DNA of 19,147 nt. Source: Chloroflexota bacterium (lineage in GTDB: Bacteria > Chloroflexota > Anaerolineae > UBA3071). The stretch is taken from the NCBI GenBank assembly GCA_014383605.1, contig JACNHM010000338.1, forward strand, positions 1-19,147, given 5' to 3'. A program made the position numbers and the translations under genes. Positions 1 through 6,106 of this stretch are shown one piece after another; position 1 is the first letter of the stretch, and each line of letters begins with the position of its first letter. The notes below the pieces were generated by a model. The model was not told the DNA's origin. It worked only from the letters and a program-made list of their open reading frames with translations, and searched no databases.

Positions 1-56
1 CCGATGGTCCCCACGTTCAGGTGCGGCTTGTCGCGCACAAATTTCTTCTTGGACAT
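1..56 (-). CDS. tuf: Elongation factor Tu, N-terminal fragment (cut by window edge)
   Basis: Read on the minus strand from the ATG at 56-54, the first 18 codons give MSKKKFVRDKPHLNVGTIG, the typical EF-Tu start leading into the GTP-binding P-loop region. EF-Tu is the cytoplasmic GTPase that delivers aminoacyl-tRNA to the ribosome. A perfect AGGAGG lies at 69-64 (minus), seven bases before the ATG, which fixes the start. The rest of the gene lies beyond base 1. It is preceded on the same strand by tRNA-Thr, tRNA-Tyr and tRNA-Thr genes, as in the well-known tRNA-tufB operons, and is probably co-transcribed with them from the promoter at 628-655. The 64-base leader between tRNA-Thr and tuf holds a small GC hairpin near 99-111 and nothing else that I recognise. 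Confidence 0.93.
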   Translation of the reverse strand, partial: MSKKKFVRDKPHLNVGTI

Positions 57-120
57 AAGATAACCTCCTCGTACAGGTCGTAGTGAACAGATTGCTAGAA
101 GGGGCGGTCCCCTGTCACTC

Positions 121-196
121 TGGAGCCCACGATGGGACTTGAACCCATGGCCCCGTTCTTACCAAGAACGTGCTCTGCCGGCTGAGCTACGTGGGC
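121..196 (-). tRNA. tRNA-Thr (anticodon GGT)
   Basis: Folds as a complete cloverleaf on the minus strand: acceptor GCCCACG pairs with CGTGGGC, D-stem GCTC/GAGC, anticodon stem CGTTC/GAACG with loop TTGGTAA (anticodon GGT), and T-arm ATGGG-TTCAAGT-CCCAT. The discriminator is T and CCA is encoded (121-123). Corresponds in position to thrT, immediately upstream of tufB in the enterobacterial operon. Confidence 0.95.
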
Positions 197-202
197 AAAC
201 CG

Positions 203-286
203 ATTTCGAATTTGCGATTGCGGATTGCGGATTTGACCTCCTGCCTTGGCCATTCCGCAATCCGAATTCCACAATCCGCAATCCAT
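203..286. repeat. Inverted heptamer-repeat element E1, next to tRNA-Tyr
   Basis: Arm 1 (203-237) is five tandem heptamers of the type ATTGCGG (ATTTCGA, ATTTGCG, ATTGCGG twice, ATTTGAC). After a 14-base spacer, arm 2 (252-286) is five heptamers of the reverse-complement type AATCCGC. The last base of arm 2 directly touches the encoded CCA end of tRNA-Tyr at 287. The element fills the interval where tRNA-Gly stands in related operons. It could fold into an imperfect hairpin of about 35 base pairs in the tRNA precursor. Confidence 0.85.
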
Positions 287-371
287 TGGTGGGCCGGGCA
301 GGACTCGAACCTGCGAAGGCTGAGCCAGTGGATTTACAGTCCACCCCCTTTGCCGCTCGGGACACCGACCC
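287..371 (-). tRNA. tRNA-Tyr (anticodon GTA)
   Basis: Minus-strand class II tRNA of 85 bases with a long variable arm, as expected for bacterial tRNA-Tyr. Acceptor GGGTCGG pairs with CCGGCCC (one G-U), the anticodon stem GTGGA/TCCAC closes loop CTGTAAA (anticodon GTA), and the T-arm GCAGG-TTCGAGT-CCTGC is intact. Discriminator A and CCA are encoded. Confidence 0.96.
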
Positions 372-395
372 ATGATAAGTCAAAGAACGCCTTGG

Positions 396-522
396 GGCAA
401 AAACCGCACGTGGAGCAGCCCTCCAACGGGCTCAGGACAAGCCTTTCCAGGCTGCTTGGCAGGCCTCGTCCTAAGGTTCAGCCCGAAGGGCTCGAAAACT
501 TGCCCCACGTGTCATTTTTGCC
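396..522. repeat. Palindromic MITE-like element between two tRNAs
   Basis: Terminal arms pair over 126 bases: GGCAAAAA at 396-403 with TTTTTGCC at 515-522, then CACGTGG at 407-413 with CCACGTG at 505-511. The interior is itself folded: hairpins AGCCC-GGGCT (417-432), AGCCT-AGGCT (440-453) enclosed by AGGAC/GTCCT (434-438, 468-472), and AGCCC-GAA-GGGCT (480-492). No coding frame is credible. It separates tRNA-Thr(TGT) from tRNA-Tyr and looks like a non-autonomous repeat or a structured spacer. Confidence 0.65.
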
Positions 523-545
523 GCAGTGCCAGAGAACGCCAACCA

Positions 546-618
546 AGCCGACGGCCGGACTCGAACCGGCAACCGTCCACTTACAAGGCGGGTGCTCTGC
601 CGCTTGAGCTACGTCGGC
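546..618 (-). tRNA. tRNA-Thr (anticodon TGT)
   Basis: Minus-strand cloverleaf of 73 bases: acceptor GCCGACG/CGTCGGC, D-stem GCTC/GAGC, anticodon loop CTTGTAA (anticodon TGT), T-arm GCCGG-TTCGAGT-CCGGC. Its anticodon stem has a C-A mismatch at the top pair. Unlike the other two tRNAs of the operon it has no encoded CCA (the following bases are TGG), so CCA must be added by nucleotidyltransferase. It is the first gene of the operon, starting a few bases after the predicted transcription start. Confidence 0.93.
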
Positions 619-627
619 ACCGGGTTC

Positions 628-655
628 ATTATACCCACAATCGGCCTGGTGTCAA
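628..655 (-). promoter_or_regulatory. Promoter of the tRNA-tuf operon
   Basis: On the minus strand a perfect -35 TTGACA (655-650) is followed after 16 bases by a perfect -10 TATAAT (633-628). The start would fall near 621, just before tRNA-Thr(TGT) at 618, as expected for a strong stable-RNA promoter. Confidence 0.85.
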
Positions 656-712
656 GTGACGCGCTCCCTCTGCAATTGTGCCAGTATACTTGCATTTCAT
701 CGGGATGTCAAA

Positions 713-741
713 TTGACACCGGGGTTCTTTTCTGTTATACT
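713..741 (+). promoter_or_regulatory. Promoter of the sat cluster
   Basis: TTGACA (713-718), 17-base spacer, TATACT (736-741): a near-consensus housekeeping sigma promoter on the plus strand. It is divergent from the tRNA-tuf promoter, with only 57 bases between the two -35 boxes. The leader to the sat ATG is about 90 bases; no riboswitch fold was recognised in it. Confidence 0.8.
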
Positions 742-839
742 CTCTCGCTGGTTACAAACAAACGCTACCTTTCTGCTGGGGGCTATCACGTTGCCCCCAG
801 CAGACGCGATAATCAACTATTCGGGAGGACTTGATCATC

Positions 840-2045
840 ATGACACCAACGATTAGGGCTATGCCCGCCCACGGAGGGACGCTGATTGACCGTGTGTTGC
901 GCGGCGCTCTGCGCGAAGCCGCTCTGGAGCGCGCCCAATCTATGCCCAAAGTGTCCCTTACTCCCATGGCGGTTTCCGATCTGGAGCTCATCGCCGTGGG
1001 CGCTTTTTCCCCGCTCACCGGCTTCATGACCAGCAACGTCTACCGCACGGTGCTAGACGACATGCGCTTGCCCAACGGCCTGGCCTGGACGATACCGGTC
1101 ACCTTGCCCGTGTCCAGGGAAGAGGCGGCCACGGTGAAGGAAGGCCAGGAAGTCGCCCTGGTAGAACACACTGCCGAGGGCGGCGAGAACATCATGGGCA
1201 TTCTGCAGGTGGCCGAGAGGTACGAGTACGACAAGCCGGAGGAGGCGGCGGAGGTCTACTTGACTGCCGACGATGCCCATCCCGGCGTCGCTCGCCTCTA
1301 CCAGCAGGGGGACGTGCTGCTGGGCGGCGATATCTACCTGCTGAACCGCCCCAGCGAGATCGAGTTTCCTGAGTTTCGGCACGATCCGGCGCAGACGCGG
1401 CGCATGTTCGCTGCCCGCGGCTGGCGGCGCATCGTCGCCTTCCAGACGCGCAACCCCATCCACCGTGCCCACGAGTACATCCAGAAAGTGGCACTGGAGA
1501 TCGTAGATGGTCTCCTCCTCCACCCGCTGGTGGGCGAGACGAAGGAAGATGACATCCCCGCCGATGTGCGCATGGAAAGCTACCAGGCTATCCTGCGGGA
1601 TTACTATCCGGCCGAGCGCGTGCTGCTCGGCGTCTACCCGGCGGCCATGCGCTACGCCGGCCCGCGCGAGGCCATCTTCCACGCCATCGCCCGCCAGAAT
1701 TACGGCTGCACGCACTTCATCGTCGGGCGTGATCACGCCGGCGTCAAGGGCTACTACGGCACCTACGACGCTCACTACATCTTCGACGAGTTCCTGCCCC
1801 ACGAGTTGTTCATCACCCCGCTTTTCTTCGACTACGCTTTCTACTGCCGCAAGTGCCAGGCGGTGGTCTCGGCCAAGACGTGTCCCCACGACGCGGAGGA
1901 TCACGTGTTCCTCAGCGGCACGCAGGTACGCCGTATGCTGGAGCAGGGCGAACCCTTGCCCGAAGAGTTCACCCGACCCGAGGTGAGCAGGGTCTTGATC
2001 GAAGGCATGGCCCGCAAGCGGGCGGAGGAAACAAAAAAAGCGTGA
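840..2045 (+). CDS. sat: Sulfate adenylyltransferase (ATP sulfurylase)
   Basis: Makes adenosine 5'-phosphosulfate (APS) and pyrophosphate from ATP and sulfate in the cytoplasm; it is the single-chain Sat/MET3 type, not CysDN. The visible signatures are QTRNPIHRAH (residues 202-211, the nucleotide-binding QxRNPxHxxH), GRDHAG (296-301) and SGTQVRRML near 359. A zinc-type motif CRKC (336-339) plus C348 is typical of bacterial and archaeal thermophile-like Sat proteins. Length 401 residues is normal. I chose the ATG at 840 because GGGAGGA (823-829) is ten bases upstream; an in-frame TTG at 831 sits only two bases after that site. First gene of a cluster with two alkaline-phosphatase-superfamily genes and cysC; its stop overlaps the next start (GTGA). 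Transcribed from the promoter at 713-741. Confidence 0.96.
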   Translation: MTPTIRAMPAHGGTLIDRVLRGALREAALERAQSMPKVSLTPMAVSDLELIAVGAFSPLTGFMTSNVYRTVLDDMRLPNGLAWTIPVTLPVSREEAATVKEGQEVALVEHTAEGGENIMGILQVAERYEYDKPEEAAEVYLTADDAHPGVARLYQQGDVLLGGDIYLLNRPSEIEFPEFRHDPAQTRRMFAARGWRRIVAFQTRNPIHRAHEYIQKVALEIVDGLLLHPLVGETKEDDIPADVRMESYQAILRDYYPAERVLLGVYPAAMRYAGPREAIFHAIARQNYGCTHFIVGRDHAGVKGYYGTYDAHYIFDEFLPHELFITPLFFDYAFYCRKCQAVVSAKTCPHDAEDHVFLSGTQVRRMLEQGEPLPEEFTRPEVSRVLIEGMARKRAEETKKA

Positions 2046-3466
2046 GCCCAGCCCAGGGAAGCGACAAGGGCAGCAGGGGCAGGAAAGTCCTGGTCATCGG
2101 CCTGGACTGTGCGGAGCCGACGTTGGTCTTCGAGCGCTGGCGGGACGACCTGCCCACGCTGCGCCGCTTGATGAGCCAGGGGGCCTACGGCCCGCTGCGC
2201 TCCAGCCATCCCCCCATCACTGTGCCGGCCTGGTCTTGCATGTTCAGCAGCAAGGACCCCGGGCAACTCGGCTTCTACGGCTTCCGCAACCGCGCCGACA
2301 CTTCTTACGAGCGGATGCGCATTGCCACCAGTCTGGCGGTGGACGTGGATCGCGTGTGGGACGTGTTGAGCCGCGCCGGCAGACGTTCTATCCTGGTCAG
2401 CGTGCCGCAGACCTATCCGGTGAAGCCGCTTCATGGTGTCTGCATCAGCTGCTTCCTGACGCCGCCCGGCGGCGCCAGGTGGTGCTGGCCCGCCTCGCTG
2501 AAAGATGACATCACCGCGCTGCTCGGCGGCGAGGCGTACATGTTCGACGTGCAGAACTTTCGCACCGAGAACAAGAGCTGGCTGCTGCAGCAGATCTACA
2601 AGATGGCCGCCCAACACTTCAAGGTCATTCACCACCTGATGGACACTCAGCCCTGGGACCTGTTCATGTTCGTGGACATGGGCGTGGACCGCATCCATCA
2701 CGGCTTTTGGGCCTACATGGACCCGGAGCATCCCCGCTACGAGCCGGGCAATCCCTTCGAGGATGCCATCCACGACTACTACGTCTACCTGGACGGGGAG
2801 CTGGGCCAACTGCTGGAGAAGCTGGACGCGGATACGGCGGTGCTGGTGGTCTCAGATCACGGAGCTAAACCGCTGGAAGGTGGTTTCTGCATCAACGAGT
2901 GGCTGAAGCAGCAGGGGCTGCTGGTGCTCAAGGATCAGCCGCCGGGCCTGGTGCCGCTGGAAAAGTGCGAGGTGGACTGGGAGCAGACCAAGGTGTGGGG
3001 TTCCGGCGGCTACTACGCCCGTGTCTTCTTCAACGTGGCAGGGCGGGAGCCCCACGGCATCATCCCGGCGGGGGAGGTTGAGACCTTCCGCGAGGAGATG
3101 ATCCGCCGCTTTGAGGCCACCACCGATCACGAGGGCCACCTGCTGGGCACGGTGGCGCTCAAGCCGCAGGAGCTGTACCGGGAGGTGCGCAACATCGCTC
3201 CCGATCTGCTCGTCTACTTCGGCAACCTGGGCTGGCGTTCCGTGGGCTCGCTGGGCTTCGACGCCATCCACACTTTCGAAAACGACACCGGCCCCGACGA
3301 CGCCAACCACGCCCAGGATGGCATTGTCATTCTCTATGATCCGCAACGAGATCTGGGCGGGCAGCGACTGAGCGGCCTGCAACTGGAGTGCGTTGCGCCG
3401 ACGATCCTCCGTCTCATGAATGTGGATATCCCCGCCAGCATGGAGGCGGAGCCGATAGCGATCTGA
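2042..3466 (+). CDS. Alkaline-phosphatase-superfamily hydrolase (type I phosphodiesterase/nucleotide pyrophosphatase-like)
   Basis: A 474-residue metal-dependent hydrolase of the alkaline phosphatase superfamily, which includes phosphodiesterases, sulfatases and phosphatases. The two-metal site can be followed: GLD (D22), likely nucleophile T60 in PPITVPAW, DRIHH (D216, H220), SDHG (D272, H273) and H423 in NHAQDG. No signal peptide or membrane segment is evident, so a cytoplasmic enzyme is likely. The GTG start at 2042 overlaps the sat stop by four bases with GGAGGA at 2024-2029 upstream; the open frame extends further back, but only inside sat. Lying between sat and cysC, it may act on APS, PAPS, PAP or a sulfated product; the substrate cannot be read from sequence. 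It shares a fold and residue numbering with the enzyme at 4342-5706. Confidence 0.88.
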   Translation: MSPAQGSDKGSRGRKVLVIGLDCAEPTLVFERWRDDLPTLRRLMSQGAYGPLRSSHPPITVPAWSCMFSSKDPGQLGFYGFRNRADTSYERMRIATSLAVDVDRVWDVLSRAGRRSILVSVPQTYPVKPLHGVCISCFLTPPGGARWCWPASLKDDITALLGGEAYMFDVQNFRTENKSWLLQQIYKMAAQHFKVIHHLMDTQPWDLFMFVDMGVDRIHHGFWAYMDPEHPRYEPGNPFEDAIHDYYVYLDGELGQLLEKLDADTAVLVVSDHGAKPLEGGFCINEWLKQQGLLVLKDQPPGLVPLEKCEVDWEQTKVWGSGGYYARVFFNVAGREPHGIIPAGEVETFREEMIRRFEATTDHEGHLLGTVALKPQELYREVRNIAPDLLVYFGNLGWRSVGSLGFDAIHTFENDTGPDDANHAQDGIVILYDPQRDLGGQRLSGLQLECVAPTILRLMNVDIPASMEAEPIAI

Positions 3467-3475
3467 AAGTTTCCC

Positions 3476-3566
3476 GTTCGGGGTTCGGAGTGCTGCGTTC
3501 GGCGTTGACACCGAATTCCGAACACCGAACTCCAAACACCGAACGCTGAACGCTGAACGCTGAACA
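3476..3566. repeat. Inverted heptamer-repeat element E2, next to the first phosphatase-family gene
   Basis: Arm 1 (3476-3510) holds five heptamers of the GTTCGGG type. Arm 2 (3511-3566) follows with no spacer and holds eight heptamers of the inverse type, CCGAACA, drifting to CTGAACG in the last units. It begins nine bases after the stop at 3466 and ends just before the cysC ribosome-binding site at 3571. Could fold into a long imperfect hairpin between the two genes. Confidence 0.88.
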
Positions 3567-3586
3567 CACTGAGGAGAATCAGGAGC

Positions 3587-4198
3587 ATGCAGAAAGGTTT
3601 TACGTTGTGGTTCACGGGTCTTTCCGGCGCCGGCAAGACCACGCTGGCAGACCTGGTCTACGATGAACTGAAGCATAAGCGCGGTCTGAAGGTGGAGAAG
3701 CTGGACGGCGATGTGGTGCGCACCAACCTGAGCAAGGGGCTGGGCTTTTCCAAAGAAGATCGCGACATCAACATCCGCCGCATCGGCTTCGTCTGCGATT
3801 TGCTGACGCGCAACGACGTCATCGCCATCGCTTCGGCTATCAGCCCCTACCGGGCCGTGCGGGACGAGAACCGGGCGCTCATCGGCGCCGACAAGTTCGT
3901 GGAGATTTACTGCGAAGTGCCGCTTGACGTGGCCATCGAGCGAGACGTCAAGGGATTGTACCAGAAGGCGCTGAACGGCGAGATCAAGGGCTTCACCGGC
4001 GTTGACGACCCCTACGAGCCGCCGCTGCACCCGGAGGTGCACATCAACAGCGGCAGCGAGCACGTGGACGTGAGCTTCAGCAAGATCATCACCTACCTGG
4101 AAGAACGCGGCCTCATTGAGCCGCTGGGCGAGAGCGGTTACTCCGAGGAAGAGGAAGAGGCGATCAGCGCGCACCTCGAAGCGTTAGGGTACCTGTAG
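3587..4198 (+). CDS. cysC: Adenylylsulfate (APS) kinase
   Basis: Phosphorylates APS with ATP to PAPS, the universal sulfuryl donor. A P-loop GLSGAGKTT is at residues 11-19, DGD at 40-42, the APS-binding stretch FSKEDRDINIRRI at 54-66, ISPYRAVRDENR at 85-96 and KGLYQKA at 122-128 with DDPYEPP after it. GAGGAG at 3571-3576 lies ten bases before the ATG. At 203 residues it is slightly longer than usual because of an acidic tail (183-203) that ends SEEEEEAISAHLEALGYL. This resembles C-terminal tails I associate with sulfatase and phosphatase-family proteins, although neither phosphatase here carries it. Flanked on both sides by inverted word-repeat elements. Confidence 0.96.
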   Translation: MQKGFTLWFTGLSGAGKTTLADLVYDELKHKRGLKVEKLDGDVVRTNLSKGLGFSKEDRDINIRRIGFVCDLLTRNDVIAIASAISPYRAVRDENRALIGADKFVEIYCEVPLDVAIERDVKGLYQKALNGEIKGFTGVDDPYEPPLHPEVHINSGSEHVDVSFSKIITYLEERGLIEPLGESGYSEEEEEAISAHLEALGYL

Positions 4199-4212
4199 GT
4201 TTAGGATCAAGC

Positions 4213-4329
4213 AGGTTCAAAGGTTCGAAAGTTCCAAAGTTCGAATGTTCGGGGGAGGTAACGAAATCCCTGTGTCCGGGGTCTTTGAAGCTGAACCTTC
4301 GAACCTTTGAACTTGCAACCTTCGAACCG
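4213..4329. repeat. Inverted octamer-repeat element E3, next to cysC
   Basis: Arm 1 (4213-4252) is five octamers of the AGGTTCGA type. A 30-base spacer follows. Arm 2 (4283-4329) is octamers of the inverse type TCGAACCT, with one unit shortened to seven bases. The longest exact inverted match is 15 bases (4215-4229 against 4298-4312). Octamer-like phase can be traced back to the cysC stop at 4196-4198. The second arm runs into the leader of the next gene, so an upstream TTG at 4285 would only translate repeat. Confidence 0.88.
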
Positions 4330-4341
4330 GGAGAGACAGTC

Positions 4342-5706
4342 ATGGGTTTGTTCCGCCGTCTTCGCAAACAGAAACAACCGCGCGTCTGTCTGATCGGCCT
4401 GGACTGCACGCCGCACTCGCTGCTGGAGCGTTTGATCGGCGAAGGAGTCATGCCCCACATGGCCGAACTGGCGGGCCACGGTTCGCTGCGGCGCGTCAAC
4501 TCCGTCTATCCCTGGGTTTCGTCGGTGGCCTGGTCCAGCTTCATGACCGGCCAGAATCCGGCAAAACATGGCATCTTCGGCTTCATTGACCGCGACCCGG
4601 CCACGCTCAAGACCTTCATCCCCACGGCCCGGCACATGAAGAGCGACACGCTGTGGCAGATCCTCAGTGACGCCGGCAAGCGGGTGGTGGTGGTCAACGT
4701 GCCCGTGACCTACCCGCCCCAGCCGGTCAACGGTGTGCTCATCGCCGGCTTCCTCAGCCCTAAACTGGAGAAGGCCGTGCATCCGCCGTCGCTGTTGCCC
4801 AAGCTGCAGGAGTTGGGTTACCGCATTGACCCTGACCCCTGGCTGGCGCGGGAAAGCCGCGAAAAAGCCTGGCCGGACCTGTGGGATGCGCTGGAGAAAC
4901 GGATACAGACGCTGCTCTACCTGCTGGACCACGAACCGTGGGATTTCTTCATGGGCTTGATCATGGAGACGGATCGCTTGCATCATTTCTGGTTCGAGCT
5001 CATGGAGCAGGACGACCCGGTCTGGGCGCCCAAGTTCTTCGAGCTGTATCGCTACGTGGACGAGTTCATCGGCCAGGTGCGGGAACGGCTGGACGAAAAC
5101 GATACGCTGATGCTCATGTCCGACCACGGCATTTGCAGCATCAAGAAGGAAGTCTTCTACAACCGCTGGCTGCACGATGCCGGCTATCTGCGCTACAGCC
5201 AGCCGCCGGAGGAGATCAAGGGGCCTGACCTGGAGGCGATGCATCCCGCCTCCGTGGCCTACAGCCTGGACCCGGGGCGCATCTTCCTCAACCTCAAGGG
5301 GCGGGAGCGGGACGGCTTCGTGGCCCCGGCCGACTACGATCGGGTGCGGGAGGAGATCGCCGCCGCCGCCGAGGCGCTGACCGATCCCGACAGCGGCGAG
5401 AAGCTGGTGCAGCGCGCCTACCGCCGCGAGGAGCTGTACCGTGGCCCCTATCTGGAGCAGGCCGCCGACCTCATCCTGGCCCCGGTGGACGGCTACGACC
5501 CCAAGGGCGCGCTGTGGAAGCCGCACTTCACGCACAAGGACCAGGCCATGGTGGGCATGCACACCTACGACGATGCCTTCCTCTACGTTGCCGGCCATGC
5601 GCTGCCTGCGGGTGGCCTCAGCATCGTGGACATGATGCCTACTGTCCTGCAACTGCTGGACGTGGAACTGCCGCCAGATCTGGATGGCAACGGGCTCATC
5701 CGGTAA
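4342..5706 (+). CDS. Second alkaline-phosphatase-superfamily hydrolase
   Basis: A 454-residue paralogue of the enzyme at 2042-3466. Metal ligands visible are D21 (IGLD), DRLHH (D211, H215), SDHG (D261, H262) and H407 (GMHTYDD). At the nucleophile position it has WVSSVAW: S60 stands where the first enzyme has T60, both followed four residues later by W64. A Ser/Thr difference at this site is common among phosphatase, phosphodiesterase and sulfatase branches and may mean a different substrate. No signal peptide is seen; the N-terminus is basic (RRLRKQKQ). The ATG at 4342 has GGGAGAGA (4329-4336) upstream and removes repeat-encoded residues. Last gene of the sat cluster; its stop TAA forms the first bases of repeat element E4. 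Confidence 0.88.
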   Translation: MGLFRRLRKQKQPRVCLIGLDCTPHSLLERLIGEGVMPHMAELAGHGSLRRVNSVYPWVSSVAWSSFMTGQNPAKHGIFGFIDRDPATLKTFIPTARHMKSDTLWQILSDAGKRVVVVNVPVTYPPQPVNGVLIAGFLSPKLEKAVHPPSLLPKLQELGYRIDPDPWLARESREKAWPDLWDALEKRIQTLLYLLDHEPWDFFMGLIMETDRLHHFWFELMEQDDPVWAPKFFELYRYVDEFIGQVRERLDENDTLMLMSDHGICSIKKEVFYNRWLHDAGYLRYSQPPEEIKGPDLEAMHPASVAYSLDPGRIFLNLKGRERDGFVAPADYDRVREEIAAAAEALTDPDSGEKLVQRAYRREELYRGPYLEQAADLILAPVDGYDPKGALWKPHFTHKDQAMVGMHTYDDAFLYVAGHALPAGGLSIVDMMPTVLQLLDVELPPDLDGNGLIR

Positions 5707-5781
5707 GTAGACAAGGATACAGGTACACAGGGAAGGAAAGGTAAGCGCGCTGACTGCTCCCTTGTCTACTTGTTTCCTTCC
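5704..5781. repeat. Inverted octamer-repeat element E4, next to the second phosphatase-family gene
   Basis: Arm 1 starts in the stop codon TAA (5704-5706) and runs as degenerate octamers (CAAGGATA, CAGGTACA, CAGGGAAG) to about 5743. After a GC spacer, arm 2 (5758-5781) has TCCCTTGT, CTACTTGT, TTCCTTCC. The exact inverted match is 12 bases: 5705-5716 against 5760-5771. Same design as E3 with a different word. Confidence 0.75.
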
Positions 5782-5789
5782 CCAGCAGA

Positions 5790-5818
5790 TTGCACGAAAC
5801 GGCAGAATGTGGTAGAAT
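5790..5818 (+). promoter_or_regulatory. Promoter upstream of the glmU leader
   Basis: TTGCAC (5790-5795), 17-base spacer, TAGAAT (5813-5818). It starts just after element E4 and would begin a transcript near 5825, about 280 bases before glmU. It may drive glmU or a short leader RNA. Confidence 0.55.
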
Positions 5819-5824
5819 GAATGG

Positions 5825-5978
5825 TGGCGGATTTGCGGGTTCCAGTATCTGAGCATTGATGGACGAACAACCTCCCAGTCAGAGCGATTCTGGCTATCCT
5901 GACATGTGCATAGGCTTTGTGGATAAGACCCAAGGCAAGGTCAGCGCGGGAGCGCGGCCGGTCTTGGGTTTTTGTTGT
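5825..5978 (+). ncRNA. Possible small RNA or attenuated leader ahead of glmU
   Basis: A stretch of about 150 bases lies between a promoter (5790-5818) and an intrinsic terminator (5925-5978), with no credible gene. It contains an internal hairpin, GTCAG (5878-5882) with CTGAC (5899-5903) extended by AGC/GCT. It could be a free-standing RNA, or a leader in which termination controls glmU. I do not recognise a known RNA family here (6S RNA, SRP RNA and common riboswitches were considered without a convincing match). Confidence 0.3.
5925..5978 (+). terminator. Intrinsic terminator or attenuator before glmU
   Basis: Stem AAGACCCAAG (5925-5934) pairs with CTTGGGTTTT (5963-5972; one G-U), with an inner GCGC-GGGA-GCGC hairpin, followed by a T-rich tail at 5969-5979. 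It lies 130 bases before glmU, so it either ends transcripts from the sat cluster or acts on glmU. Confidence 0.6.
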
Positions 5979-6003
5979 TCAAAACCATACTCCTCTGGTT
6001 CCT

Positions 6004-6055
6004 GGCCGGTCTCTGACCGGCCCGCGGTCGCCAGGCGGTGGTCAGAGACCACCGC
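6004..6055. repeat. Twin complementary hairpins (GGTCTCTGACC family), copy 1
   Basis: Hairpin 1 is GGCCGGTC-TCT-GACCGGCC (6004-6022). Hairpin 2 is GCGGTGGTC-AGA-GACCACCGC (6035-6055). The core of one, GGTCTCTGACC, is the exact reverse complement of the core of the other, so the loops TCT and AGA are complementary. A diverged copy lies at 10143-10189. Located in the leader about 50 bases before glmU. Confidence 0.8.
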
Positions 6056-6106
6056 GAACAAGAGAGAGACCATCACCAACTCTGAACGCCTACCAGGAGA
6101 GCACAT

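Noticed and set aside
203..286. Word repeats as CRISPR arrays
   Set aside because: Units are only 7-8 bases, degenerate, without spacers and arranged in inverse arms; no cas gene is nearby.
197..286. A degenerate tRNA-Gly between tRNA-Tyr and tRNA-Thr(GGT)
   Set aside because: The interval is almost wholly heptamer repeat; no T-arm, anticodon arm or acceptor stem can be drawn.
95..834. Several short open frames across the tRNA region
   Set aside because: They cross three well-folded tRNA genes, repeat elements and two promoters.
840..4198. Assimilatory sulfate reduction operon
   Set aside because: Sat and CysC are present, but no PAPS reductase, sulfite reductase or sulfate transporter gene lies in the window.
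4285..5706. The upstream TTG start for the second phosphatase-family gene
   Set aside because: It lies within the right arm of octamer element E3 and would add only repeat-encoded residues; the ATG at 4342 has its own ribosome-binding site.
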